DNA from: Lucifuga dentata | Taxonomy: Eukaryota; Chordata; Actinopteri; Ophidiiformes; Bythitidae | Assembly (NCBI GenBank): GCA_014773175.1 | Contig: VXCM01000981.1 | Span: 217,483-281,482 of the forward strand | Direction: 5' to 3' | DNA: 64,000 nt | Shown here: piece by piece, positions 37,070-49,591 of the stretch | How positions within the stretch are numbered: position 1 is the first letter of the stretch | Layout of the letters: each line of letters opens with the position of its first letter | Notes under the pieces: generated by a model | The model's database searches: none | What the model was told of the DNA's origin: nothing | The model's input: the letters and a program-made list of their open reading frames with translations, nothing else | Translations under genes and position numbers: made by a program

Positions 37070-37230
37070 GTGTGTGTATGCTGTCGCTTTGTGTGTTTGA
37101 CAGAGAGGTTTGAATACACGGACTTTGCTCCCCTCCCCCCTCTTCCTAATAATCCTCATAGATATTAATAAGAGTTTCCTCTATTCTCCTACCAACGCCT
37201 TAACCAGATGGTCGGCACGGCATTAGTGTG

Positions 37231-37278
<48 letters not shown>

Positions 37279-37363
37279 TGTTGTACAATGTCCAGCTTTG
37301 GTTCAACTCCTGACTGACACTCACATGTACTGTTTAATTACCCTAGCCCCACCCCCCACCCCC

Positions 37364-37392
37364 NNNNNNNNNNNNNNNNNNNNNNNNNNNNN
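37364..37392. other. 29-base N gap
   Basis: A run of Ns lies between a C-rich tract and 35 Ts (37393-37427). The only multi-base gap in the window; true length unknown. Confidence 0.98.
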
Positions 37393-37430
<38 letters not shown>

Positions 37431-38229
37431 CAAGGTGTGTCTTTGTGTGTGAGTGTGAATATATGTGTGTTAGAGAGAAAGGGACTGTTTTTCTCATATT
37501 AATAGCCAGATGTGATCCTCTTCATCATCATCCCCACCCCTCTCTGAGCCGTGGGTCATTTGGGCCGGGCCAGGGCCAAGCCATTTGTCCATGTGCAGGA
37601 GACTGTGAAGCAGATCGGGGCTGACAGGTATGGGAACGGTAGTGGGGAGGGGGGGAGGTATGGCGTGCATCCATGGGGTGGGGGGTCAGTGTCTTCCAGA
37701 CTACCAGAAGGAAGGGAACATCGCAGGGATGCAGGAACAAAGGAGTTAGCAGGAGTTTGTCTTTTCTCCCCCTGCCTCATCTGAACCCTCCTACTCTGGC
37801 TATCTTCCCAACACCCAACCAAATATACACCTCCCTCCTCCTCCTCATCCTCCTGTCCCCCCCTCACGCGTGTGCACACATACATACACACAGACACACC
37901 TTCTTCACTACTTCTCTTCCTCATTGGTCTTGATTGTCCTGTTTGGATTTGATCCCCCCCCCCCCNTGATCTTTGAAATCACCTGACAAAGTTTTTTTTT
38001 TTTTATAATGTAAGCTAGCAAGTAATGTTAGACTGCAAGTAGGTATACTAGTCTTAAAATAGGCTAAAATGTTTAGAATGGTATTTATTTGGCTCAGTCG
38101 CACTTTTCCCTTCTCATGAAGCTATCAGGATATTGATATGGACAAAGTTGAACTGAAATACTCCTCAGCGCCCTTCAAAATCAATAATCAATCGATTAGA
38201 GGTAATTGTGCCTCCCTTGGAATAGTCCC

Positions 38230-38231
<2 letters not shown>

Positions 38232-38284
<53 letters not shown>

Positions 38285-38287
38285 TGT
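38232..38287. repeat. (CT)n microsatellite
   Basis: About 28 units with a few G interruptions. Confidence 0.95.
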
Positions 38288-40162
38288 CATTATCAGCATG
38301 TGGCCCAGTATTCAGCATTTCAGCATTCCAGCTGTAATTGATTTTAACCATTAGGTGCTCAGTGAATAGATAAGTAGTGGGAGATATTTGATTATACGGT
38401 GAAAGAGAGAGATGGGGGGGATGAAAAAAACTGAGGGAAAGAGGGAAGGAGAGGGATTGAGGGATGTTGTCAGAGAGCTGGAGAAAGAGGAACTGACCTG
38501 TCCTGCTGTCTATCTGCCTCTGCTGCTGCCTTCCACAATGCTGCTGACCTCCTGAGAGTTCAAGCAGCTTAGTTTCTGTGAGGTAATCCTTAATGCTTTG
38601 AAATAGACCTGATAGAAAGCCCACTTACTTGTTCAGGATTAATATGGGTTGCAGTGGGGATTGNGGGGGTCCAAGTCCAGAGTTTTCAACACATTTAGTT
38701 AAATTAACCCATTGGAATTATCATCATTATAATTGTGGACTTGTTTCTGCAAGGAGGAGGAATGGACTGTCTTTAAAAGCATGTTGCGCTTTAATGGCAG
38801 ACAGATGTGAGCCTTACATTTATCATCCTGATGCAACATCGGTTGCTATGCATTAATATGCTCCACTTATTGTTTATGTTTACAACGCTGGTGGCCAGAG
38901 CAGTATTATTGTCTCCAGTGGTTGCCCGTCCCCTACAAAAACTGCCATTTTGAATTTGAGTGCAGCCGAGGGTGGTATTGCTTCCCTACTGTTTTCTGAA
39001 GATATAACTCTGATTTTATTCCCCACTCAGTCTTTTCTCCTCCTGGCAAGAGTGTAGGTTAGGACTAGGGGTAAGGGCAGATGAGGGGGGGTNGGGAACA
39101 AAGGCAAACATTTGAGTAATCTTCAAAGAGCCCATTGGTATGTTGAGTGGACGCTGGTATGCGGACTGTGGCTGAGGCTTTTTCAGGGGAAAACAATATC
39201 CTTCCTTTAGACAGCCAGGGTCTGGGCAAACACCACCAGCCAGGGGACTCTGCCCGATGTTGCCACCACTATCAGCTTACCCCCCNAAACTCATGTAGAA
39301 AATGGCAGGATCCTCTCTGTGTGTCTGGAACGGCACGGAGCTCATCATTATGGGCTTATGAGGGTTGTCAGAGTGTCCCAGGTTGTCTAAACGTGTGGTT
39401 TAATGTGTGTGTGGGACACATTTCCTATTAGAATAGTTTGAATGGTCCTAGTTGAATGGTGTTTTGATGTGAAGGGCTAACGTTAAGGCTAAGAATGATC
39501 AGCTGGAAGGGATCAAGTATGCCATCTTGTCGGTCAGCTGCACAGCATTTGATTTCCTGTGGCAGTACGCAGAACGGCGCTATGGAAGAGGTGCTTTCAT
39601 AGTGTGCTGGCTGGCAGGTTCCTCTGCAACTTGCACTCTCACAAAAACACACTCTAAAGGCCTGAACTTTGCCTTTTTTGTCATGTCAAATGTATGCAAA
39701 CAAGAAACCCTTTTTAGCAAATGGAATCTGTAACAGTGAAAAAACGTCAATCTTTACTTTGCACAAGTCCTGTTTAAAATGATAGAATGTACAGTCAGAT
39801 GCGTATAGATTAAGCATGTCATGTCTGCAGTCATTCTTCCCACATTTCATAAATACAGCTCTTAAAAGACAGAAGACAGACAGTCTGCCATTTTGTGACA
39901 GTTTCAAAATGAACTCCCTTTGTCCAGTAATCACCAGCCATTTTCTCACGAGGATCCACCCCAGGGATAATTTCTCCCATTTCTCTTTCGTTAGCAGGCC
40001 TGGTATTAGGCTTGTGTTTTGTTCCTTGTACCTTTTGTTTTGTGCTAAGTGAAACCATGCGACAGGGTAGGGGCTAACTGGAAAACAATACTCTCCTTCA
40101 CAGGCTCAGGAATGTGTAATTAGTGATTTGAACCCGACTGTGCTCGTCTAGATTCTTCCCTA

Positions 40163-40209
<47 letters not shown>

Positions 40210-43200
40210 TGTTCTTTTGTTCTCTGTCTGTTTCTCAGCCTCTCAATCTCTCAGTCTATCTGTTCGTTTCTCTCACTGTATGTCTCTTTTATTCCTTTGT
40301 TTAACTCTCTCTGATAGATATTTTTCAGCAAGTCTCCATTTCTAACAGGGCTAAGAAAAACAAACTTGGGAAAAATTGACACTCCTCTTTGTACTGAAAT
40401 TATTTTCCTTTTTCTTCTCTTTTGGGTTTAGTTTTACATATATATGTATAGCAACATCAGTGTATGCTAAACCTCTTTGATGTAGCAGCCAATGAGCTGA
40501 AGGATGGATTCATGGATTCTGTCAATTAAATTCTTCCAAAAAAGCACGTTAGCATTTCAGCAGTATCCCTCTTATTGCACAGCATTGGAAAAAAGATAAT
40601 CCCACTAGCATGTTAGCATTTTGATGATTTCAATCTCAGCATTTTATGATCCCTGTCCCATTGTGAGTGGATGGAAAAAGATAATCTCAGAGGCAAGATG
40701 GTTTAGGGAAATGTGGAGGTCTGGTCAGTCTCACCTGGCGGCGATGGAGACAAGCGGGGGCTTTTAGACCCTAATGGGCTAGGGTCAGGATGGCTAATAG
40801 GGAGTAAGTGGCTGAGCCATGCTGTCTAAATCTAATGCTAATGTAAATACTGATCCATTTTCATGGGGGGGGTGGAGACAGGTTGGCTTTCAAGACACCT
40901 AACACACATATACACACATGTACCTACGAGGAAGTCAGCTTGCATTCTGGTGTCTTTGTCTCCTAGAATCTATTGTTCCTAAATGTTAGGGTCAGAATAA
41001 TGTAATATATGAGACGGTAGTGCTTAGAGGGACAAAACGATATTTCCTACAAGATCATTGACTAAGACCAGAGGAAATGGATCATGCTGTAAATCCACAG
41101 TGGGGTGTTTTGTTTTGTTTTTTTTTCCTTGTTTCTTTGTGTGCCTCTGCGAGTGTGTGTGTGTGTGTGAATGTGTGTTAGTGTGAAAGATACAGCATGC
41201 GAGAAAAAGTGATGTTTTCTAGAGTGAGGCCAGAGGTCAGGAAGCTGTGAACTTCAGACTGACCTTTGCCCTATCCGTCAGGCACACTTACATCACCTTT
41301 ACAAGTGTATGTGCATGTGTGTGTGTCTGTGTCTACATGTGTGGGAGTCAGGAACAATCAAAGGCAGAATATTTACTAAACTTTTGAGTGTCCAGTCTCA
41401 CACAACTCTCTATCATTACGCCTTCCTCATTTTTTTCTGCTAACAAATGCGAAATGAAAAAAAAAAAAAAGTNAAAAAAAAAAAAAAGTTAAAGGTAAAG
41501 GGGGTACATAGAAGAGAAGAGGAGCAGCAGAAATCTAGTATGAAAGAGTCATTGTGATAATTCATTTATTTGGCTTGGCGGCCATTATGCACTGGATGCT
41601 TATTATTATTGGGTGACCTAAGCTAAGCTCGCCCACAGACCCTCCAACTCGTGGACGGGCCTCAGAGCTTTAATCACATGTGACTGCCAGCAGGCAGAAA
41701 CGAGAGAAACAGGAGAGGCAATTTAGCACTAGGAAATATTTTTCTTTGCATTTGTGAAAGTGGGAGCCTTGGTAGAAAAGAAAAGAAAGAAGACCGGGGG
41801 GGGGGGGGGGGNGTCGGGCAGGGATTTTTTTTTTCCCTGGGATTGTTTTGCATCTGTAGCATCTTTAGATCACACACAGTGGCCTTGTAGGAGTGTGAGA
41901 GACAGAGAAGCAGGAGATGTATGTATTTGCGCATATACAATGTGCACTCAGCAGTTTTTTTAATATGTGGCATCTATTTGCATGTTTGTTTTTGTGCCTG
42001 TGCAGCACCGCGTGTCTTTCTATACTCTGTACTTGCTGCTTTCTTTGTCTGCGGTAAGGTGGCACATACCTGGGCCTTCAGCATCTCTTTTCAGCCGAGT
42101 CTGCCAGCGGATCCATTGGCAGTGATCTTGCGTTACATCTATGTCTTGGGGGCTGAACGGCGGTTAGCAGTAACATGTGTTAGGGAGGTGGTAGCGCTGA
42201 TGGAATTCTACACTTGGCAGCCTTCCAGGCAGTGCTGGTATGTGTTTAAAATACTTTCAAGGAACAAAACACGCTTTTGTTGTTTGCTGGGCCAAGTGGG
42301 GCTGTTTTTGTCTCTGATGGCCTCCGGGGGCCCATGGGATAGCACCGGAAGCTGGTGACGTTCCAAAAAGAAGGTATACCCGACAACAAGCCAACATTAA
42401 CACCCCCTATGAGGAAAAAAAACTGAAGGAAAGAGATAAAAAGTTTTTATTTCCATGTGTACTGTGCACATCTGCATGCATGCACATACGCCAGAACAGG
42501 AAAACAGAATGTATGTAATTCTGTACATATAAAACATGCACATACATGCTCACACACACACACTTGTTATTAAGACGTGACTGTTGTGGCAGAAGCTTAT
42601 TTTCAGTATGTGTTCATTAGCTGACTGGTTCAACACTTAATGACAGGAAAGAGTCATGTTTGTACTGAATACCCTAATTTGTCATTTGGTTACGGGAGAA
42701 AAACAGCCCCGCTGCTTTGCCGCTGCTTTCGAAATATTTTTGTCGAGTTGCGAGCGTACACACCAAACACACACCATCACAGGCAAAGACAAAACAGAGC
42801 ATGTGACGGAAATTACAGACAGACACACCAACACATTCATTAGGTAAAAGCAAAAGACGTGCGGTTACAATTACAGACACAAACGCAACACATACTTATA
42901 GATGAAAAAAACATGTAGAATTGAAATTGCCTCCCCCCTTCCATACACACCCATACATGCACACACACAGTCACGTACATGTACACATGCACCGGAAGAT
43001 GAAAGAAGTTGTGAGGAGCTGTCTTTTACCTTGCCTTATTAAGAATTCAGTTAATGAGGCAGCTTTGTCACCACAGATAGAACAAATGAATATGAGACAG
43101 CATCGCTACTAGCCTTCTAGTGAGCGAGGGGGAGGTGTGCGTGTGTGTGTTTGTGTACGTGAGAAAGGTGTTTTGTAAACATCTCATTCTGCATAATGAA

Positions 43201-44702
43201 TGCAGTCCTCTGTCATCCTCATTCGCACACAAATACACACACACACACTGCACATATACAGACACACACAGCACCAAACCACCACTCAAGGGAGCTTCCC
43301 TTACCTGTCAAAATGACTCTCCTCCCCTTTCCTGACACAAGTCACAGTGTGTGTGTGTGCATGTATGTGTGTGTGAGACTGACAGAGCTGATGATATTAT
43401 TTTTTTGACAGGTAAACAGGAAGTCCCACGTGTCATAATTTGCATTCTGCCTGTGTATGTGTGTGTGTGGGCGGGGATGGATGCCATGTTTAGGTCCACC
43501 CGGGGAGAGCTGTTTAGCTGATTTTGATTGGCCCACAGGGAGTGCTAGCTTGTTTGGTTGTTTGCCAAACACTAATCCTCAACAATTAACCACCAGACAC
43601 TCTGGAGAGGTGCCATATTGACAGGGATGGGCCTTTTTGCCATTGCGGGTACTCACAGAGACACACACATACAGACGCACTTATGACACATATTGTACAC
43701 CGCATACATGCACTCGAACTCCGGCATAAATTACATACACATTTCAAGCAGACACACATGGGCGCAAACCCAGGAGCAGGAACAGTGTGTTTGTGTGTTT
43801 GAATATGCATTACACAGCCCACGCCTGGCAGGAGTCAAACTGCTCCTTTAAAAGTTCATAAATCATGGATGTCCTGGCTTGTGATCACCAGACCGCCTGC
43901 ATTTCAGGCCTGCGGAGTGCCAGAGAGCGACAGACAGCCCTCTAGTTTAGGTCTTAAACAAACCCTCTGGAATGTGCTGATGGGGAGAGAATTAATATTA
44001 GGCCTAAACCTATCTGGCAGCTCCCAACCCCGAGGATATATCTAGCGACTCTCCACCAAACCCTTGTATCTGTAAAACAAATAAAATAACATTATGACAT
44101 TGAAAGGTGTGAAGATTTGCTTAGGATCCACTGGAAACTGTTGAGGATGATTTCAACGGTGGCAGTCTCCTTATAGACCTTTCCTGCTCTCAATTATCGG
44201 GAAAATCAACACGAACACAAAACACGATCTTTGCCGCCTTTCCAATAAACTTATTGTATCAGTTGTTAATGTAACATTGAAGGTTGCAAGGAAAGAAAGG
44301 CGTTGTTTAATTACGAATCTGTTGTTGAACTCTAAAGACTCTTTCCATTCAATTCCAAGTAGTCTTATTTTTTCGCTCACCAGCCATGAAGAAGTAAAAG
44401 CGTATTGGGGCGGAATCCAGACATAACTGAATCGAGCAAGAACAAATACCACACAGCAGTGAAAAGCAGGCTTGTATTTATACTGTAGAAGCAAAAACTG
44501 ACAAATGATATTGAGAATGTATGAGAATGGTGGTTTTGTGTATAGCATATTCAAGGATATAAATTAATTGATTGTGTGATGATTGGTATTATTGAGTATT
44601 CAGATGACAAAAAAGAACTGAGAGAGGAAAACACGGTCAAATATGTGCAAGCAGATGATATATGTGTGTTTGCTCCTGCGAGCACACGTGTGGTTTCCAA
44701 GG

Positions 44703-44707
<5 letters not shown>

Positions 44708-44749
<42 letters not shown>
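44708..44749. repeat. (GA)n microsatellite
   Basis: About 21 GA units. Confidence 0.95.
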
Positions 44750-44752
<3 letters not shown>

Positions 44753-45269
44753 TGAGGGAGGCCTCCTTTCACAGAGAAACAAAGATAGCTGTAATTAATG
44801 GCTCTGAGCTCTGGACTAGGGGAGCTTTCTTCTGACAACTCTGACTTAATTAAAACTTAAGACTTCTGAAAGGGCCTCTGACTGTGAGGGGACGTCCCAC
44901 CGTCTCGTGAGAAAAACCTCGTAAGATTTCCTACAAAAGAAAGAAAGAGGGAGAGACAGAGAGAAAAGATGTGTTAGCGGCTGTAGCTATGTTGCTAATC
45001 CCTGTTTGTCAAAGGAGGAAGAGGGAAGTGCGGGGGGTAGTTAGAACTCAGGGATCTTTGGTCTCACACACCTGCAGCTAACTGCCTNCACACACGCGCA
45101 CGGACACACACACACACACAGACACCTCCTACAGATCCACTTTTCCAGTCCCAAGATGCAACAATATTCAGTAGAAAATATGACCTTGCTAACTTTTTAT
45201 GTGCTTTTGAGATGAAACATTTTCCAATAGGAGCTGTGAGAGACATAGGGTTAGTGTGCAGGCATGCAT

Positions 45270-45270
<1 letters not shown>

Positions 45271-45318
<48 letters not shown>

Positions 45319-45390
45319 ATTATGTATTACATTCATGCATAGAAGCCTGCACCTGTTTCTCAGATGGCTGTATGAATAAATCTTAACAAA
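45271..45390 (+). repeat. (CA)n-linked dispersed repeat, copy 2
   Basis: A CA run (45271-45317), then CCATTAT, then GCACCTGTTTCTCAGATGGC (45349-45368) and TGTATGAATAAATCTTAAC. It matches copy 1 across about 40 bp with few changes. Confidence 0.7.
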
Positions 45391-46651
45391 ACTATCCTTC
45401 ATCAGCTACCTTTATGTCTCTGTCCCTCTCTGTCTCTCTCTCTCACTCTTTTTCTCTCTGTTTCTCTCTGTCTCCCTCCCCTCCCTCCACAGAGGATCAG
45501 ATAATAAAAGCTTGGCCTGCTCTTTTGTTTTTGTGCATTGTTCATTAGCCCGGCAGCAACAACAGAGGCACACTTGATATGCTTGGCTTGACTGGGTGTA
45601 TGGTAGTCGAGCAAGGTGGGATGAGGGCTGTGTGTGTGTATGCGTGTGCACGATTGTACACACACACACACACATTAACACACTGGGGGCAGGGCAAGAG
45701 GTAGGGGGTAGCTTTGCATGGCTGCAATGCCATTAAAGAGGCAACTGAAAATTAAGGGCTTGCAACTGACAGCACACGTTGAATGAAAAACCCCTGCAGC
45801 TCGCAACAATGAGGAGAGCCGGACAATGTGCATGTTAAAGATAAAAACATTGCTCAGAACTTACCCTTTACTGACTTTTTGTGTGTATGTTTTTTTTTTT
45901 TCAACTGTATGTCACAATTTAAAAATCACTGAAATTACTCATAAAAACTATCTTCACACACTAAACTAATGAAAACTATAAAATGAAGCGCATCTGTTAT
46001 ATGGATAGTATACTGTGTATAGTATTCAACTGAGTCAAAAATAAACAAAACTAATTTTTTTTTCATATCATGTTACAGTTTTAGACTTTATGGTTTGCCA
46101 GCTGATGAAAAAGTGAAGTACATTTGCGTGATAGGAAAATATGATATGGAAATTATAACTCGTAGATCCTGTATAAAAATAGTAAATATTACCAAACATA
46201 TTTCTAAAACAGGCTGTATCCTGAAAGCTACTTTCATAAAATCAATAATGGTTTAATACAAAATATTACTGATATTTTCGTGATTCATTCGATGTTCTAT
46301 AGATTGTGGAACACACAGTGTGTTGTAGAAGAAAATGGGTCAAGTGACTGAGATGTTACCTGTGCAGAGCAGCAGAAAGTCAACAGGATGAAAAGCTATT
46401 TTTATACATAGAGGAATGATGTTTGATCTCATTTAATTATTGTATTTAGAGGTGAAGAAGTTTCAAAGTGTCCTGGAGTCAACTAGTTAAGGGATCATCA
46501 TTTCCGGGACAACAGGGGTGGCTTCTAACACCAAGTAGTGGTCAGGAAGGGTGTTGGCGAACGCAGATGCCTTGCGATTACTTGATATTGCACCATATGA
46601 CACTTTAAAATTTGAATAACATTAACACCGGCACGCTTTTCTGTTCTGCAG

Positions 46652-46886
46652 CACTTGCAGAAGCAGGATAGCGCGTTCAGTCCAGAATCGTGCGTCTACT
46701 ACTGCACCCTGTGCGACTACTCCACCAAGGCCCGCCTCAACCTGGTGCAGCACGCCCGCTCAGCTCGCCACCAGCAGAATGAAGGACTGAGGAAACTGCA
46801 GCTGCACCAGCAAGGCCTCGGAGGAGACGACGACGGCCTGAGTCTGCGTGAGCTGTTCTACGTCAAGGAGAGTCTGTCCAGCCAAG
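46652..46886 (+). CDS. zfhx4: zfhx4 fifth coding exon (residues 1186-1263 plus one base)
   Basis: The acceptor is TTCTGTTCTGCAG at 46651. The exon starts H-L-Q-K-Q, continuing directly from LYK of the previous exon, as in the family. It encodes one C2H2 finger, C1203-C1206-H1219-H1225 (YYCTLCDYSTKARLNLVQH). The motif EGLRKLQLHQQGL follows, then a D/E-rich stretch and LRELFYVKE. I place the donor at CAAG|GTCTGT after 46886 because it is the only GT before the frame drifts into intron-like sequence, but the consensus is weak and the partner exon is out of the window. The exon is preceded by a 15-kb intron. If the donor is wrong, only the last few residues change. Confidence 0.88.
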
Positions 46887-48019
46887 GTCTGTGTGGTTTC
46901 TGCTTAAGTTTGTGGGTTTTTTAAGGTTAATTTTAGTTTGTGTTCTTGTTTTGTGCATCCTCTCATTCTGTCGTTACCTGACTTTTCATTTGATTTCCAT
47001 CTACAGCTGATGAACTTATGATTTCAGTTGCGTTGGTCAGTTTTGTTCGTTTGAAGTTCAACCCGTCTTCTGTTGCTCCTTATATTCCTCCCTTCTCCTT
47101 TTTTCTCTTCTCTTGAATCTCTCTGTCTTGCCGTTGAAACTTTCCCTCTCTTCTACTTCCCTCCCTCCTTTAGCCTTCATATCCAGATCACGTCTCTCGA
47201 TACAGACCCGTCCATTCCTCCTAATCTCTCCAAAATGAGCATACTGTTCCTATTAGGCTGCCGCACTTATATCTGCAACACACACACACACAGACACACA
47301 TGCACACGCGCATATACTGTCCCATGTACAGGGACATCCCAGGCAGGCAAGCAGTGAGCTTATGAAATTTCACCTTGGGAGGATCTCATAGTGAAAAGGT
47401 CTGTACACACATACATTACTCACACACACACATAAGTTACTTACACACACACACGTACGCTATGGCTACACAGTCTCTCCCTGGAGTGAGCTTTCATTTC
47501 CTTTCTCATGACCAAAGCAATTTGGCTTTCATTTAAGAGTCTCCGTCCTGCCAGCAGCTAATAAGTGTAACAGAACTGTAAAACATTCAGAGAGACAAAA
47601 AAAAAAAAAAAAAANAAAAAAAAAAAAAAAAAAAGATTAATCGTTTTTCTTTGAGTGGGAGTTGGATGGTTGGTGAGGGGTTGCAGGGTGTAAGGGGAGG
47701 GGGCTGCACTGTAATTTAAACCAGAAGACGGAGAGTCAGGGTCCATTATTTAGTCATCCCTATGTTAATGCTGCTGGGAGAAAATGAGCGCTTAACTTGT
47801 TTTTGCTTTGCTTGACCTGAAGGAGCGGGAGGGGTGGGCTGGAAGGGGGGGCAACACATTTCGAATAGCATTCCAGCATAGCATTAGTCCATATATCCGT
47901 GTGTGTGTGTGTGTGTGTGTGTGTTTCAGCATGAATCCGTGCTCCCCAAAGTGTCCTGTTTATACATGTACTCCCAAAACAGATGGGGGCCCAGCACTGA
48001 GAAACATATGTGAATCCCA

Positions 48020-48021
<2 letters not shown>

Positions 48022-48068
<47 letters not shown>
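48022..48068. repeat. (CA)n microsatellite
   Basis: About 23 CA units, with a TG run on the same strand 100 bp upstream (47899-47924). Confidence 0.95.
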
Positions 48069-48070
<2 letters not shown>

Positions 48071-48283
48071 AGAAGAGCTCCCAAACCTGAAATGGAGACT
48101 GTTGCCAGCGTACGTTTGGTTTTAATTACACATGGATCAAAGTTTCGTTGAGATTTGGGGTGCAGCAGAGAAGCATGCTTAGATAAATCATTACTGTTCA
48201 TTTTAACATAGCCTCTCTTTTTTCCTGTTCTTCTTTTTTTGCTCCCACTCTCTGTTTTTCTCTCCTTTTTTGTCCTGCTTATT

Positions 48284-48286
<3 letters not shown>

Positions 48287-48326
<40 letters not shown>

Positions 48327-48345
48327 NCTCTCTCTCTCTCTCTCA
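48287..48345. repeat. (CT)n microsatellite with N
   Basis: CT run broken by N at 48327; true length unknown. Confidence 0.95.
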
Positions 48346-49179
48346 GCTCCTGTCCGTTTTTTCATCTGCAACACAAGCTCAGCTTCAAGTCTTTTTTTTT
48401 CCCCTCTTCTTTTTACATCTCAGACCACTGAGCGCAACCAGGTTTTAAACCTGTCAAAAGCAATATTGGCCTTTTACACCTATTTCAAATGTTCTGCTGT
48501 TAAAACACACCATATTTGTTGCTCGGCCCCTCGCTTTATACAGTGGCTTTGATGCCACATAGTGAATTTCCATGAGGAAGTTGGGGCAAAGCTTAAGCAG
48601 ACGCTGGCGGCATCTAAAACGCTAAGCCACGTTTTTGGATGCCCTTCTTTTACCCACTATATAACAGTATTCCTTCACAGGTAAATGGTAAATGTTTCAA
48701 CAGTGTTTGCTTGTGTGGCGTACACTTTTGCCAGGTGCAGGAAGAAAGGAGAAGGAGAGTGTCAGCTGAGATCAAACATTAGAAGCATGTAATAAACAAA
48801 GGTTGCAGTCTTTTTTTGTTTTTTTAGGGGTGTATATATAGAAATATAGTCACCTGAAAATGTTTATGTGGTTGGCGGAGGCACTCCAGCCATGTTTTAG
48901 ATTACACAAGAATACGTAAAGCCGTGTTAGGTTGCGTTACGTAGAAAGAAAGGCATATCGCATGGCTGCTTTAGGTTCCTCGTGATAGATGATGTGAATG
49001 TTTTCACGATAGAAAAGGCTCTATAGTAGGCAGCTTTGTGTGTATGTGTGTGTGTGTATGCGCGCTGTTAGTTTTCTGGGGCTACAACTCCTGACTCGAG
49101 CACTTTCTGTTCATTAGAGACTGGTATGAAAAAGATTAATTTAAGTGCTGACCGGTATCTTTCCCTTAAAGCCTGGGAC

Positions 49180-49300
49180 CTGGCACCCAGCCAGATAATT
49201 ATAGGCCCATTTGGGAATAAGAGTTCTAATGCTCTGGATTTTATGTACATGTGAATGGCTTTCATTAAACAATTTTGATGCTGATTTTATGGCCTAATTA
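49180..49300. promoter_or_regulatory. candidate conserved non-coding element
   Basis: Repeat-free sequence with CCAGATAATTATAGGCCC, CATTAAACAATTTTGATGC and GGCCTAATTAAGG. Homeodomain-type cores are clustered. Inference only. Confidence 0.3.
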
Positions 49301-49534
49301 AGGATACAGTATTGCAGAGACGCACAACGACGGTATAGGTGTTCCGAACAAAGACAGGAGTGTACAGCCCAACACATACACACTGCATTGTATCCATGTT
49401 AATGCATGTGTTTGCTCATGCATGTGTGTGTACTCATTTGAGAACCTTTCACTCTTTGTTTTCCTTCCATGTCTGTAATTCCCCAAACCTGGGCCCAGTT
49501 GTCTCATCATTTACACTAGATAAACAGCAGAGTG

Positions 49535-49540
<6 letters not shown>

Positions 49541-49590
<50 letters not shown>
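49541..49590. repeat. (GT)n microsatellite
   Basis: 25 uninterrupted GT units. Confidence 0.95.

Positions 49591-49591
<1 letters not shown>

Larger units (their letters stand above)
31616..46651 (+). other. zfhx4: zfhx4 15-kb intron between residues 1185 and 1186
   Basis: GT-AG, phase 0. The first 3 kb (31616-34100) is AT-rich and repeat-poor. From about 35200 on it is crowded with microsatellites, an N gap (37364-37392) and several single Ns. A complex stretch at 36225-36440 looks regulatory. Two copies of a CA-tract-associated sequence lie at 35374-35490 and 45271-45390. No coding exon found inside. Confidence 0.9.
25209..46886 (+). other. zfhx4: zfhx4 gene, 5' partial (coding exons 2-6 by family numbering)
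   Basis: Span from the acceptor of the first coding exon to the last coding base found. ZFHX4 proteins are very large nuclear transcription factors with many C2H2 fingers followed by homeodomains, and act in neural, muscle and craniofacial development. ZFHX4 rather than ZFHX3 is supported by the MATCDSPP start, the AKEIPCNEC finger, APMSFYPQIINTF, KDFPLLNQ, GFAFLKGSAS and the RLASGQLM linker. All introns between the exons are GT-AG: 676, 337, 1793 and 15036 bp. Phases are 0, 0, 1 and 0, and the open reading frame is continuous across all junctions. The bases from 25209 to 25254 are 5' UTR; an in-frame TGA at 25231 lies upstream of the ATG. The gene is truncated by the window edge: the rest of the fingers and all homeodomains must lie beyond 64000. 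Residue numbers in the exon entries count from the ATG at 25255. Confidence 0.95.

Noticed and set aside
40480..40720. Possible imperfect internal duplication (GGAAAAA-AGATAATC and GTTAGCATTT motifs occur twice)
   Set aside because: Similarity is short and interrupted; it could be chance in AT-rich sequence.
44171..44554. 127-codon minus-strand ORF in the 15-kb intron
   Set aside because: No recognisable domain, no splice or promoter support, AT-rich composition; probably chance.
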